From: Rhizobium rosettiformans
GTDB taxonomy: Bacteria > Pseudomonadota > Alphaproteobacteria > Rhizobiales > Rhizobiaceae
Reading direction: 5' to 3'
Length of the DNA: 64,000 nt
NCBI RefSeq assembly: GCF_016806065.1
Contig: NZ_CP032405.1
Location: 976,501-1,040,500, forward strand
Shown here: positions 12,437-21,119 of the stretch, one piece after another
Position numbering within the stretch: position 1 is the stretch's first letter
Layout of the letters: every line of letters begins with the position of its first letter
Program-made: the position numbers and the translations under genes
Notes under the pieces: generated by a model
Told to the model about the DNA's origin: nothing
What the model saw: the letters and a program-made list of their open reading frames with translations, nothing else
The model's database searches: none

Positions 12437-13336
12437 TCAGCGGAAACTGCGGTCGGGATCGGCAGGCAAGCCGTGGACGGTAAAGTCCTCCAGCGCCTTG
12501 GTCACCTCGGTGGGATCGCCGTCGAGAGCTTCGACCGGGATGAGGTTGCCGACCGTGAAATCGAAGCGACCGCCGCGCTTGTTCAGAAGCTCGTAGAAGA
12601 CGGTCATGTCGCGCAGTTCGGTCGACCAGCGGGCGAACCAGTAAAAGAGGCCCGAATTGCGGGCCTTCATGTTCACCGGCAGGATCGGCAGATTGTATTT
12701 GCGCGCGAGCGATATCGCGGACGTCTTCCAGGGCCGCTCGTTGAGCTTTCCCTCGTCCCAATAGGCGATGCGGCCCGAGGGAAAGAGGATAGTGACCCTG
12801 CCCTCTTCTATGGCGCGCGTGGTGAGCTTCAGCGTCTCGCGCGCCTTGAGCTTCGACTTGTGCTCTTCGCGCCATTCGACCGGAATGATGATTTCGGCAA
12901 GCCGCGGGTTGACCCTGATGGCATCGCGGTTGGCGAAGAAGGTCATGTCGGGACGGCGATCTTTCAGCAGGTCATACATCGCGACCCCATCGGCAATGCC
13001 GGTCGGATGATTGCTGACCAGGATGAATCCACCGGATGACGGGATGCGGTCGGCGTGACGGACCTGGATATCGAGGCCAAGTGCCGCACTCAGATAGTCG
13101 AACACCTGCGGCCCCGGGAGATTTGCGACATCATTGGCGAACTGGATCGCCTTGTCATAGCGCAAAACGCTATAAAGAAAGGGACGCATTGCGGGCCAGA
13201 GCGGATGCTCCACCAGCCTTTGCCCGCGCTCGGCGATCAGCGTGTCGACGATATGTCCGGGGCGCCCGTGAGACAGGAGCGACAGGGTGTCGGTAACGCT
13301 CGACAAGGCGGAAGCGGGAGAGCGGCGCATCAGCAT
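12437..13336 (-). CDS. lysophospholipid/glycerolipid acyltransferase family protein
   Basis: A 299-residue protein of the PlsC-like acyltransferase superfamily, which transfers fatty acyl groups to lysolipid or related acceptors at the inner membrane. The catalytic block is VSNHPTGIADG around residues 108-117, and the later FPSGRIAYWDEG stretch (about 195-206) occupies the place of the acceptor-binding FPEGT motif. The His-Asp spacing is unusual: H110 and D116 are five residues apart instead of the canonical four. There is no long membrane anchor. Two possible starts, ATG 13336 and ATG 13330, differ by two codons. Its lipid substrate is unknown; an ornithine-lipid or phospholipid role is possible but unproven. 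Confidence 0.75.
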   Translation of the reverse strand: MLMRRSPASALSSVTDTLSLLSHGRPGHIVDTLIAERGQRLVEHPLWPAMRPFLYSVLRYDKAIQFANDVANLPGPQVFDYLSAALGLDIQVRHADRIPSSGGFILVSNHPTGIADGVAMYDLLKDRRPDMTFFANRDAIRVNPRLAEIIIPVEWREEHKSKLKARETLKLTTRAIEEGRVTILFPSGRIAYWDEGKLNERPWKTSAISLARKYNLPILPVNMKARNSGLFYWFARWSTELRDMTVFYELLNKRGGRFDFTVGNLIPVEALDGDPTEVTKALEDFTVHGLPADPDRSFR

Positions 13337-13475
13337 TTACCTCGCCAGAATTCCAGAGGTCTTGTGGCAGCCATCTGTGATCTGTTCATGACAGCCCCGG
13401 AATTCGTCTTTCGTTAACCCTCCCGCGCCATCGTGAGCCGGGTGGCCAACAGCCAACAACGCAAAAGGCGCGCAA

Positions 13476-14399
13476 TTGATCCCCGCAGACGAAAAACTTC
13501 TCGGCGAACGCGCCGCATGGCTGGAGAGCCTCGGTGCCGAGCGCCGCCTGTCGGCCAACACGCTCGACGCCTATGAACGCGACACGAGGCAATTTCTGCA
13601 ATTTTTGTCAGGCCATGTCGGGGGGCCGGTGAAGATCGATGATATCAAGGCCTTGCGCCCGGCAGATCTGCGCGGCTTCCTCGCCCATCGCCGCAAGGAA
13701 GGGGACGGCGCCCGGTCTCTCGGCCGCCATCTCGCCGGCCTGCGCTCCTTCCTGCGCCATCTTGAGCGCAAGGGGCTGGTGAATGCAGCGGGTGCCAGCG
13801 CGATCCGGTCTCCGAAGCAGCCGAAATCCCTCCCCAAGCCGCTGAGTGGGCGCCAGGCATTGGCCGTCGTCGCGGTCGATACGCAGATGAACGAGGAGCC
13901 TTGGATCGCGGCGCGCGACGCCGCCGTGCTTTCGCTTCTCTACGGCTGCGGTCTTCGCATTTCGGAGGCACTAGGGCTGACACCCGACGTCTTCCAGGGC
14001 CGGCCGACCAGCCTGCGCATCACCGGCAAGGGCGGCAAGACGCGGCTGGTGCCCCTGCTTCCCGTCGTCATGGAGGCGGTAGAAACCTACTACAAGCTCT
14101 GCCCCTATCATCTCGAAGCCGGCGCACCGCTTTTCCGAGGCGCCCGGGGCGGCCCGCTTCAGCCGGCGATCATCCAGCGGGAAATGCAGAAGCTGCGGTC
14201 GGCGCTCGGCCTGCCGGATTCGGCCACACCTCATGCTCTTCGCCACTCCTTCGCGACCCATCTACTCGGCAGCGGTGGCGACTTGAGGACGATCCAGGAA
14301 CTGCTTGGCCATGCAAGCCTCTCGACCACGCAGATCTATACCGGCGTCGACAGTGCAAGGCTTCTAGACATCTACGATCGCGCCCATCCCCGCGCCTGA
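13476..14399 (+). CDS. xerC: site-specific tyrosine recombinase XerC
   Basis: XerC acts with XerD at dif sites to resolve chromosome dimers at division. The SAM-like N-terminal core-binding domain covers about 8-105 and the catalytic domain about 120-300. The tyrosine recombinase residues are all visible: R161 (GLRISE), K185/K188, H253 and R256 (HALRH), H279 (LLGHAS) and nucleophile Y288 (QIYTG). The start is TTG 13476, with AAAAGG eight bases upstream; no ATG lies closer. It is a chromosomal housekeeping copy: no attachment site or phage gene is nearby. Confidence 0.95.
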   Translation: MIPADEKLLGERAAWLESLGAERRLSANTLDAYERDTRQFLQFLSGHVGGPVKIDDIKALRPADLRGFLAHRRKEGDGARSLGRHLAGLRSFLRHLERKGLVNAAGASAIRSPKQPKSLPKPLSGRQALAVVAVDTQMNEEPWIAARDAAVLSLLYGCGLRISEALGLTPDVFQGRPTSLRITGKGGKTRLVPLLPVVMEAVETYYKLCPYHLEAGAPLFRGARGGPLQPAIIQREMQKLRSALGLPDSATPHALRHSFATHLLGSGGDLRTIQELLGHASLSTTQIYTGVDSARLLDIYDRAHPRA

Positions 14400-14489
14400 C
14401 GCGTGCAACCAGACCTGCGTTAACCAAGGTCGTTAATCGAACATGAGGGCGATCACTCCTATTGTCCGCAACGTCTGACAGGAGATGAC

Positions 14490-15581
14490 ATGAACGCGCA
14501 CCGCCTTTTTCCTACGCGGCCGAGCTTGCCGCGCCTTTCGCTGTCCGAGATCGGTCTCTGGATCACAGGCGCACTGCCTCTTATGGTTTTCGCCCTCCTG
14601 CTCGCTGCACTTGTGGCGGTCGCGCCCGCCCGTGCCTCCGACGTCGCTTGCCATGGCGAAAACCTGCTTCTCGCCATGGAGACGGAACAACCGGAAGAGC
14701 TCGCGAAGATCCGCGCCGAGGCGGCCAAGGTTCCGAACGGCCAGGGCATTTTCTGGAAGATTGAAAAGGACGGGCTTAAACCCTCCTACCTGCTCGGCAC
14801 CATGCATGTCACCGACCCCCGCGTTCTCACCATGCCGCAAGGCGCCAGTGAGGCGGCCGCCGCCGCTGATGTCGTGGTGATCGAATCGGATGAGATCCTC
14901 GACGAGAAGAAGGCCGCGGCCTCGCTTCTCATGCATCCCGAACTGACCATGTTCACCGATGGTAAGTCGGTGAAGGACCATCTCGACGCCGAGGAACTCC
15001 AGCGACTGGAAGCCGGGCTGAAAGAGCGTGGCCTGGCGCTTGGCGCTGTTGCCAAGATGAAGCCCTGGATCCTGGCAAGTTTCGTTGCGCTACCGGCCTG
15101 CGAGCTTTCGCGCAAGGCGGCCGGCGCATCCTTCCTGGACAAGAAGATCGCCGAAGATGCCGTTGCCGCAGATAAGCCGGTGGCCGGCCTCGAAACGCTG
15201 GTCGAGCAGCTGGAAGCCATGGCTGACCTGCCGGTCGATTTCCATTTCAAGGCGCTGATCGAAACGATCGAACTCGGCGACAAGATGGAAGACGTCATCG
15301 AAACGATGACCGAACTTTACCTCGCCGGTGACATCGGCATGACCATGCCTTTGCTGAAAGTCGTCGCCCCCACCGCCGCCGGTGAAGACGAGAGCGCCTA
15401 TGCAGCTTTCGAGACCCGGATCGTCCGAGATCGCAACCTTGTCATGGCGGAAGGCAGCAAGAAGCATCTGGAAAAGGGCAATGCCTTTATCGCCGTCGGT
15501 GCTCTGCATCTCCCGGGCGAAGAAGGCCTCGTCGAACTGATCCGCAGCCAGGGTTATACCGTCACGCGGATCGACGGCTGA
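14490..15581 (+). CDS. TraB/GumN family protein, membrane-anchored or secreted
   Basis: A 363-residue protein with an N-terminal hydrophobic segment (about 22-44) ending in APARAS, so exported or anchored with the bulk in the periplasm. The mature part begins the TraB/GumN domain: FWKIEKDG then LLGTMHVTD (GTMH at 103-106), and near the C-terminus GALHLPGEEGL. These match the two conserved GxxH-type blocks of the family, which is related to Tiki-type metalloproteases. Function in rhizobia is not established. AGGAG lies seven bases upstream of the ATG. Its 3' end overlaps the convergent DUF2867 gene by 20 bases. Confidence 0.88.
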   Translation: MNAHRLFPTRPSLPRLSLSEIGLWITGALPLMVFALLLAALVAVAPARASDVACHGENLLLAMETEQPEELAKIRAEAAKVPNGQGIFWKIEKDGLKPSYLLGTMHVTDPRVLTMPQGASEAAAAADVVVIESDEILDEKKAAASLLMHPELTMFTDGKSVKDHLDAEELQRLEAGLKERGLALGAVAKMKPWILASFVALPACELSRKAAGASFLDKKIAEDAVAADKPVAGLETLVEQLEAMADLPVDFHFKALIETIELGDKMEDVIETMTELYLAGDIGMTMPLLKVVAPTAAGEDESAYAAFETRIVRDRNLVMAEGSKKHLEKGNAFIAVGALHLPGEEGLVELIRSQGYTVTRIDG

Positions 15582-16062
15582 GACCTCTTGAAGCGGCAAA
15601 ACGCTTCAGAAATGTCTTCACGATCAGCTTGTGGAACGGCGTGACGACGAGGATGTAGACCCGGCCGAAGAGATTGTGGCGCTGAACGAGGGTCGTCAGC
15701 GACACATGCTGATGTCCGGTGCCCTCCGGTTCGACTGCAACGATGATCCGGAAATCGAGATGCTTGTCGTTGAAGCCGAGCAGCACATGATCGCCGTCAT
15801 GGGCAATGACCGGAAAGCCACCGATCCGGTCCTGGCCCGTCAGCTCCAGCTCAGCTGATTTCAATCCGAAAAAACCGACGATCAGGTTCCGAATCTTCAG
15901 GAGAGCTCCGACCCAGCGCGGCGCTCGACCCATCAGATCCCGGGCGACCTCCATCGGGTCGAGATCCGATCCATCGAGCCGGACGCCATAGCTGTCCGCC
16001 CAGTCAGCTTCGGGGAGGTCGGGATGCGGCAACGCGACCTGTTGCTCGACAACGACACCCAT
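15562..16062 (-). CDS. DUF2867 domain-containing protein
   Basis: A 166-residue protein that reads as DUF2867: ADWADSYGVRLDG near residue 20, a region like MGRAPRWVGALLKIRN (about 44-59), and HVLLGFNDKHLDFRI near 92-106. DUF2867 domains are of unknown function, sometimes fused to SDR-like NAD(P)-binding proteins; here the domain stands alone. The last seven codons overlap the convergent TraB/GumN gene. Cytochrome b561 lies 19 bases upstream on the same strand, so the two may be co-transcribed. Confidence 0.8.
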   Translation of the reverse strand: MGVVVEQQVALPHPDLPEADWADSYGVRLDGSDLDPMEVARDLMGRAPRWVGALLKIRNLIVGFFGLKSAELELTGQDRIGGFPVIAHDGDHVLLGFNDKHLDFRIIVAVEPEGTGHQHVSLTTLVQRHNLFGRVYILVVTPFHKLIVKTFLKRFAASRGLSRRSA

Positions 16063-16081
16063 CCTGCACCCCCATCTTCGC

Positions 16082-16582
16082 TCACCCCCGCGTCATTCGC
16101 GTGGCGACCGGCGTCTTCCAGTAGAACTGGTGTACCAGAAGCGCGAGGATATGCACCGCGATCAAAAGCCACATCAGGCTCTTCAGCGGGCCGCCATGCA
16201 CGAAACCCGCCGTCTCGTTGCCGAAGTAATAGGCGCCGATGCCACTAAGCGGCAGAAGGAAGAAGAGCGCATAGAAGGTGCCATGGGCGAGTTTGGCAGC
16301 GAGACGCAAGACCGGTGGCTCTTCCGGCGGTGCCGAAGGCGCGCCTTTGATGAGCCGCAAGACGATACGGATGGCCCCGAGACAGAGCACGGCGATCCCG
16401 ACATAGGCATGGATGTTCGCGAAGGTAAGATCGTCAGGCGACGGCACCTCGCCGCGTTCATAGGCTTCGGCAACCTCCTCCATCGCCTCGGCGAAGAGGA
16501 GGTTGAACAGGATGAGCAGGGCCATCAGCCAGTGAAGGGCCTTCTGCGGGATGGAATAGGAGGCGGGTGCGACATGGTCCAT
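16082..16582 (-). CDS. cytochrome b561 family protein
   Basis: A 166-residue, four-helix di-heme membrane cytochrome that transfers electrons between the quinone pool and a periplasmic partner. Helices lie at about 15-33, 50-70, 88-112 and 125-150. Candidate heme ligands are H17 (ALHWLM), a His near 55 (NIHAYVG), H in LAHGTFYALF and the paired His of VHILALLVHQF. I chose ATG 16582, preceded by GAAAGG; a longer frame from 16651 would start inside the terminator-like hairpin upstream. The DUF2867 gene follows. Confidence 0.88.
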   Translation of the reverse strand: MDHVAPASYSIPQKALHWLMALLILFNLLFAEAMEEVAEAYERGEVPSPDDLTFANIHAYVGIAVLCLGAIRIVLRLIKGAPSAPPEEPPVLRLAAKLAHGTFYALFFLLPLSGIGAYYFGNETAGFVHGGPLKSLMWLLIAVHILALLVHQFYWKTPVATRMTRG

Positions 16583-16631
16583 GGGCTTGCCTTTCGGGAG
16601 GAGCAAAGGGAGGCACTGCCCACACATGATA

Positions 16632-16664
16632 AAGGCCACCGCTTGGGGCACAAGCGACGGCCTT
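16632..16664 (-). terminator. probable terminator after lpdA
   Basis: Arms 16632-16645 and 16651-16664 form a 14-bp stem on the minus strand, with two G-U pairs, around a 5-base loop. On the plus strand the same positions are A-C mismatches, so the structure favours minus-strand RNA. It lies 47 bases past the lpdA stop. The following U run is short (TTTAT), so termination may be partial. Confidence 0.55.
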
Positions 16665-16710
16665 CAACCTTACCGAAATATAATAATTGGCCTATGTTAG
16701 GTCGGCAACC

Positions 16711-18117
16711 TTACATGTGCAGCGGCTTGAAGAAGGTCGCGAGTGCGGCTTCCTTTACGGCTTCCGACATGGTCGGGTGGGCGTGGCAGGTGCGGCCCAG
16801 ATCTTCCGACGAACCACCGAATTCCATCAGCACGGCAGCTTCGTGGATCATCTCGCCAGCGCCGAGGCCGATGATGTGGACGCCGAGGACGCGGTCGGTG
16901 TCCTTGTCGGCCAGAACCTTGACGAAGCCGTCCATGGCCTGCATGGCGCGCGCACGGCCATTGGCGGTGAAGGGGAATTTGCCGACCTTGTAGGCTACGC
17001 CGGCAGCCTTCAGTTCTTCCTCGGTCTTGCCGACGGAAGCGACTTCCGGCTGGGTGTAGACGACGCCGGGGATGACGTCGTAGTTCACGTGACCATGCTG
17101 GCCGGCGAGAATTTCGGCGAGTGCCACGCCTTCATCTTCTGCCTTATGGGCGAGCATCGGACCCTTCACCACGTCGCCGATGGCATAGATGCCGGCAACA
17201 TTTGTGCGGTAGTGGCCGTCGATCTCGACGCGACCACGATTGTCGAGGGCAACGCCGGATTCTTCGAGGCCGAGGCCTGCCGTATAGGGCTTGCGGCCGG
17301 TGGCGACGAGAACCACGTCGGCGTCGAGCGTCTGGGCTTCACCGCCCTTGACCGGCTCGAACGTGACCTTGGCGCCTTCGCCCGACTTCTCGACGCCGGT
17401 GACCTTGGCGCCGAGGTTGAACTCGATGCCCTGCTTGGCGAGAATGCGCTGGAACTGCTTGGACACTTCGCCGTCCATGCCGCCGAGGATCGTGTCGAGA
17501 TATTCGACAACGGTGACCTTGGCGCCGAGGCGCGACCAGACGGAGCCGAGCTCGAGGCCGATGACGCCGCCGCCGACGACGATCATCTTGCCCGGAACCT
17601 TGTCGAGCGCGATACCGCCGGTCGAGGAGACGATGATCTTCTCATCGATATCGACATTGACGCCCGGAATGCCGGCGACGTCGGAGCCGGTTGCGATGAC
17701 GATGTTCTTGGTTTCAAGAACCTGGACTTCGCCCTTGTCGTTGGTGACTTCGACCTTGCCGGCGCCGAGGATCTTGCCGGTGCCCTGGATGCCGTCGATC
17801 TTGTTCTTCTTGAACAGGAAGGAGACGCCCTCGACGTTCGACTTCACGGTCGCGTCCTTGTGCGCCATCATCTTGGAAAGGTTCAGCGTCGGTGCGCCGA
17901 CTTCGACCCCGAGATCAGCCATGCCATGAGCCGCGTGGTGGAAGACTTCCGACGCGTGCAGCAGGGCCTTGGACGGAATGCAGCCGATGTTGAGGCAGGT
18001 GCCGCCATAGGTGGCGCGCTTTTCGACCACGGCGACCTTCATGCCGAGCTGGGCCGCCTTGATGGCGCAGACATAGCCGCCGGGGCCGGAGCCGATAACG
18101 ATGACATCATAAGACAT
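16711..18117 (-). CDS. lpdA: dihydrolipoamide dehydrogenase (E3)
   Basis: E3 flavoprotein (468 residues) that re-oxidises dihydrolipoamide in 2-oxo acid dehydrogenase complexes with NAD+. It starts [16 protein letters not shown] (FAD binding). The redox disulfide is C41/C46 in [14 protein letters not shown] second Rossmann motif for NAD lies near 180, and the C-terminal HAHPTMSEA carries the catalytic His-Glu pair. GAAGGAAGC precedes ATG 18117. It is the last gene of the mdh-suc run, separated from sucB by MAPEG, secreted-protein and SDR genes; its position suggests service to the 2-oxoglutarate dehydrogenase. Confidence 0.96.
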   Translation of the reverse strand: MSYDVIVIGSGPGGYVCAIKAAQLGMKVAVVEKRATYGGTCLNIGCIPSKALLHASEVFHHAAHGMADLGVEVGAPTLNLSKMMAHKDATVKSNVEGVSFLFKKNKIDGIQGTGKILGAGKVEVTNDKGEVQVLETKNIVIATGSDVAGIPGVNVDIDEKIIVSSTGGIALDKVPGKMIVVGGGVIGLELGSVWSRLGAKVTVVEYLDTILGGMDGEVSKQFQRILAKQGIEFNLGAKVTGVEKSGEGAKVTFEPVKGGEAQTLDADVVLVATGRKPYTAGLGLEESGVALDNRGRVEIDGHYRTNVAGIYAIGDVVKGPMLAHKAEDEGVALAEILAGQHGHVNYDVIPGVVYTQPEVASVGKTEEELKAAGVAYKVGKFPFTANGRARAMQAMDGFVKVLADKDTDRVLGVHIIGLGAGEMIHEAAVLMEFGGSSEDLGRTCHAHPTMSEAVKEAALATFFKPLHM

Positions 18118-18142
18118 GGGGAGCTTCCTTCGTTTTCGACGG

Positions 18143-18892
18143 TTACCGACCGCCGCTGACATTCAAAAGGGCACCCGTCACATAGGATGCCTGAGGCGAG
18201 AGGAGATAAAGAACGCTGTCGGCCACTTCGTCGGCCGTTCCGGGCCTTTGCATCGGAACGATCGGGGCCAGATCGCGCGCCCTGTCCGGCAATCCGCCGG
18301 ATGCGTGAATTTCGGTATCGATGATGCCGGGCCTGATGGCATTGACCCGGATGCCCTCGGTCGCGACCTCGCGGGACAAGCCCACAGTAAATGTATCAAC
18401 CGCAGCCTTGGCGGCGGCATAGTCGACATACTGGCCCGAACTGCCGATGACGGCGGCCATGGACGAGATATTGACGATCACGCCACCCTGCCCGCCATGT
18501 TTTGTCGACATGCGCTTCACGGCTTCCGTGGCGCAGCGGATCTTGCCGATGACGTTGACGGCAAACATCCGGTCGAGCCGCGCCCGGTCGAATTCCTCGA
18601 CCCGCGCCGTGGCATCGACAACACCGGCATTGTTGACGAGACCGTGGAGCGATCCAAGGCGGTCAACCGCCTGGAAGATGCTTTCGATGCCAGCCTCTGT
18701 CGCGGTATCGCCCTGGACAACCTCAGCATTCGCGCCGAAAGCCCTGCAGTCAGCCGCAACCGCCTCAGCCGCAATTGCGTTCGAGTGATAATTGACCAGC
18801 AGGTCATAACCCTGCGCTGCCGCCTTTCGGCAGACGGCTGCACCAATACCACGGCTACCGCCGGTGACGAGGAGAAGGGGACGGTTGGTCAT
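18143..18892 (-). CDS. SDR family oxidoreductase
   Basis: A classical short-chain dehydrogenase/reductase of 249 residues. The N-terminal cofactor motif is [12 protein letters not shown] is conserved, the catalytic Ser lies in NISSMAA and the YxxxK pair in YAAAK, and the C-terminal [11 protein letters not shown] end is typical of FabG/glucose-dehydrogenase-like members. I chose ATG 18892 because it overlaps the stop of the preceding gene as ATGA; ATG 18901 is possible. It lies 25 bases before lpdA, inside the suc-lpd run. The substrate is unknown, and a link to TCA metabolism is not evident. Confidence 0.9.
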   Translation of the reverse strand: MTNRPLLLVTGGSRGIGAAVCRKAAAQGYDLLVNYHSNAIAAEAVAADCRAFGANAEVVQGDTATEAGIESIFQAVDRLGSLHGLVNNAGVVDATARVEEFDRARLDRMFAVNVIGKIRCATEAVKRMSTKHGGQGGVIVNISSMAAVIGSSGQYVDYAAAKAAVDTFTVGLSREVATEGIRVNAIRPGIIDTEIHASGGLPDRARDLAPIVPMQRPGTADEVADSVLYLLSPQASYVTGALLNVSGGR

Positions 18893-19383
18893 GAGGCGCA
18901 TCCCTTGAATTCGAAGACATCCCAGGGCGCGCGTTCCATCGTCTTGCCGACAGCAGACGACAGGATGGCAGGGCCAAAGCCGGGCAAGAGAAGTGCATCC
19001 GGTGCGTCGGCGCCTTCCGGCGGAAGCAGGTCCACATGGCCGGTCGTCTCGTCGATCCCGTAGACGATACCCTTCCAGACGGTGCAGGCGGCAATCGTTG
19101 CCCCAGTCACGTCGCCCTCGGGGCAATTGTTCATCAGCATGCCAATGGGACGCTCGATCTCGGGATCGAACATCACATGGCCATCCAGCTTGAACGAGCC
19201 GATCTCGGTGCGGAAACCATGGGAAACAGGCGTGTTTTCGCCGCTGGCGGCAGCAAAAACAAGTTCGAGCCCCGTTTCGGCTTCGCGGTAGGTGGCTTTT
19301 TCAATCCGGCAATCGGCGGCCATAGCCGCATCAGACAGCGCGAGCGCGGCAAGAAGAACCATTGCTCTCGACGACGCGCCCAT
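18889..19383 (-). CDS. putative secreted protein, uncharacterised
   Basis: A 164-residue protein with a probable signal peptide (hydrophobic 8-17, cleavage near AMA/AD at about 22). The mature part begins with a Cys (DCRIEKATY) and has further Cys near 88 (NNCPEGD), 98 (AACTVWKG) and the C-terminal FKGCAS, a pattern that could form two disulfides in the periplasm. I recognise no family. Its stop overlaps the SDR start (ATGA), and it follows the MAPEG gene by 8 bases, so it belongs to the same transcript. Confidence 0.7.
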   Translation of the reverse strand: MGASSRAMVLLAALALSDAAMAADCRIEKATYREAETGLELVFAAASGENTPVSHGFRTEIGSFKLDGHVMFDPEIERPIGMLMNNCPEGDVTGATIAACTVWKGIVYGIDETTGHVDLLPPEGADAPDALLLPGFGPAILSSAVGKTMERAPWDVFEFKGCAS

Positions 19384-19391
19384 GCCTCACC

Positions 19392-19805
19392 TCAAAACGC
19401 CAGCGCGAGGAACATCAAGCCGAGGCCACCCATGGCGCCAGTCCAGACCAGCGAACGGATATAGGGAATGCCTGCCAGATAGAGCGGATAGTAGACGATA
19501 CGCCCGACGAACCAGACGACCGCACCGGTCAGACCGAGACCTGAGGTCTCCCCCGTGAACAACAACCCCGCTGCAAGCGCGACAAAGGCGGGATAGGTCT
19601 CGCGGAAATTCGAGGACGCCCGCTCAGCGCGACCGGCGAGCTTGCTCGCCGGTTGCTTGTTGTCGTCACGCGGGCCGGCATTCCACTCCGTGCCCAGCTC
19701 CTTGGTGGCCATCATGCCCTGCACGAGGACATGCGCAACCAGCAGGACCACGCTCCATGCAAGGAGCGTGACGAGCAGAGACGCGGAAGCGGATACCGGC
19801 TCCAT
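19392..19805 (-). CDS. MAPEG family membrane protein
   Basis: A 137-residue integral membrane protein with four helices (about 8-30, 68-85, 88-110 and 115-136). The loop segment GRAERASSNFRETYPAF (about 58-74) is the typical MAPEG signature (membrane-associated proteins in eicosanoid and glutathione metabolism). Bacterial members are small glutathione-transferase-like or uncharacterised proteins. It begins 12 bases after sucB and ends 8 before the secreted-protein gene. Why it sits in a TCA-cycle operon is not known. Confidence 0.85.
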   Translation of the reverse strand: MEPVSASASLLVTLLAWSVVLLVAHVLVQGMMATKELGTEWNAGPRDDNKQPASKLAGRAERASSNFRETYPAFVALAAGLLFTGETSGLGLTGAVVWFVGRIVYYPLYLAGIPYIRSLVWTGAMGGLGLMFLALAF

Positions 19806-19817
19806 CTTGGACTTTCC

Positions 19818-21062
19818 TTAGAGGTCGAGAACCAGACGTTCCGGATCCTCGAGGCTTTCCTTGACGCGGACGAGGAAGGTCACGGCTTCCTTGCCGTCGA
19901 CGATGCGGTGATCGTAGGAGAGGGCGAGATACATCATCGGACGGATGACGATCTGGCCGCCAACGACGACCGGGCGCTCCTGGATCTTGTGCATGCCGAG
20001 GATACCCGACTGCGGTGCATTCAGGATCGGCGAGGACATCAGCGAACCATAGACGCCACCGTTCGAGATGGTGAAGGTGCCGCCCTGCATGTCGGCCATC
20101 GACAGCTGGCCGTCACGGGCAGCCTTGCCGAGGCGGCCGATTTCCTTCTCAATCTCGGCGATCGACATCTGGTCGGCATCGCGCACGACCGGAACGACGA
20201 GACCCTTGTCCGTGCCGACAGCAACGCCGACATGGCAGTAGTTCTTGTAGATGATGTCGGTGCCGTCGATTTCGGCGTTGACGGCCGGCAGTTCCTTCAA
20301 GGCGTGGGTCACGGCCTTGGTGAAGAAGCCCATGAAGCCGAGCTTCACGCCGTGCTTCTTTTCGAAGATGTCCTTGTAGCGGTTGCGCAGATCCATGACC
20401 GCCTTCATGTCCACCTCGTTATAGGTGGTCAGCATGGCGGCCGTGTTCTGGGCATCCTTCAGGCGCTTGGCGATCGTCTGGCGCAGACGGGTCATCTTGA
20501 CGCGCTCTTCACGGGAGGCATCGTCACCGGAAGATGCCGGACGCGGAGCAGCCGGGGCTGCGGTCGGCGCCGGAGCGGAGCTGCCCTTGGCGATGGCGGC
20601 GAGCACGTCACCCTTCAGCACCTGGCCACGCTTGCCGGAACCATCGACATCGGCGGTCGCGATGTTGTTGTCGGCAGCGAGCTTGGCGGCAGCCGGAGCA
20701 GCCGGCATGGCGGAAGAAGCGGCCGGAGCAGCAGCGGCCGGAGCAGCAGCGGCCGGAGCCGGGGCTGCAGCAGGTGCAGGCGCAGCAGCGGGAGCCGGGG
20801 CAGCAGCACCGGCGGAACCGGCAGCGCCTTCAGCGATCTGGCCGAGCAGCGCGCCGAGACCGACGGTCTCGCCGTTCTGGGCGACGATTTCGGTCAGCAC
20901 GCCCGAGGCGGGAGCCGGGACTTCAACGGTCACCTTGTCGGTTTCCAGTTCGACGATCGGTTCGTCGGCCTTCACGGTGTCGCCGACCTTCTTGAACCAG
21001 GTGCCGACAGTGGCTTCGCTGACGGATTCGCCGAGGGTGGGTACGCGGATTTCAGTGGCCAT
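19818..21062 (-). CDS. sucB: 2-oxoglutarate dehydrogenase E2 component (dihydrolipoamide succinyltransferase)
   Basis: E2 core of the 2-oxoglutarate dehydrogenase complex (414 residues). The lipoyl domain is at 1-77 with lipoyl-Lys K43 (ETDKVTV), followed by an Ala/Pro-rich swinging linker (about 78-125), a peripheral subunit-binding domain (AADNNI...[14 protein letters not shown]) and the catalytic domain ending in DHRIVDG (H385). It transfers the succinyl group to CoA. It follows sucA by 57 bases. The linker-coding DNA is repetitive and a likely site of length change. Confidence 0.98.
   Translation of the reverse strand: MATEIRVPTLGESVSEATVGTWFKKVGDTVKADEPIVELETDKVTVEVPAPASGVLTEIVAQNGETVGLGALLGQIAEGAAGSAGAAAPAPAAAPAPAAAPAPAAAAPAAAAPAASSAMPAAPAAAKLAADNNIATADVDGSGKRGQVLKGDVLAAIAKGSSAPAPTAAPAAPRPASSGDDASREERVKMTRLRQTIAKRLKDAQNTAAMLTTYNEVDMKAVMDLRNRYKDIFEKKHGVKLGFMGFFTKAVTHALKELPAVNAEIDGTDIIYKNYCHVGVAVGTDKGLVVPVVRDADQMSIAEIEKEIGRLGKAARDGQLSMADMQGGTFTISNGGVYGSLMSSPILNAPQSGILGMHKIQERPVVVGGQIVIRPMMYLALSYDHRIVDGKEAVTFLVRVKESLEDPERLVLDL
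20721..20760. repeat. 15-bp tandem repeat in the sucB linker
   Basis: Two full copies of GGCCGGAGCAGCAGC (20721-20735 and 20736-20750) and a partial third lie in the DNA coding for the E2 Ala/Pro-rich linker, with more degenerate GCAGC-type repeats up to about 20815. The unit length keeps frame, so copy-number changes would lengthen or shorten the linker without breaking the gene. Confidence 0.75.
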
Positions 21063-21119
21063 GATCTCAATTCCGTTGGTCAGAGAACGTTACGGTCTGC
21101 GAGGAGAAGACTGGGCGGA

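Noticed and set aside
13476..14399. The tyrosine recombinase considered as a phage or integron integrase
   Set aside because: Length, motif spacing and the housekeeping setting fit XerC; there is no tRNA att site, excisionase or cargo region.
14420..14436. TTAA-N9-TTAA upstream of the TraB/GumN gene, considered as a CtrA site
   Set aside because: The spacer is nine bases instead of seven, so the helical phasing needed for CtrA is wrong.
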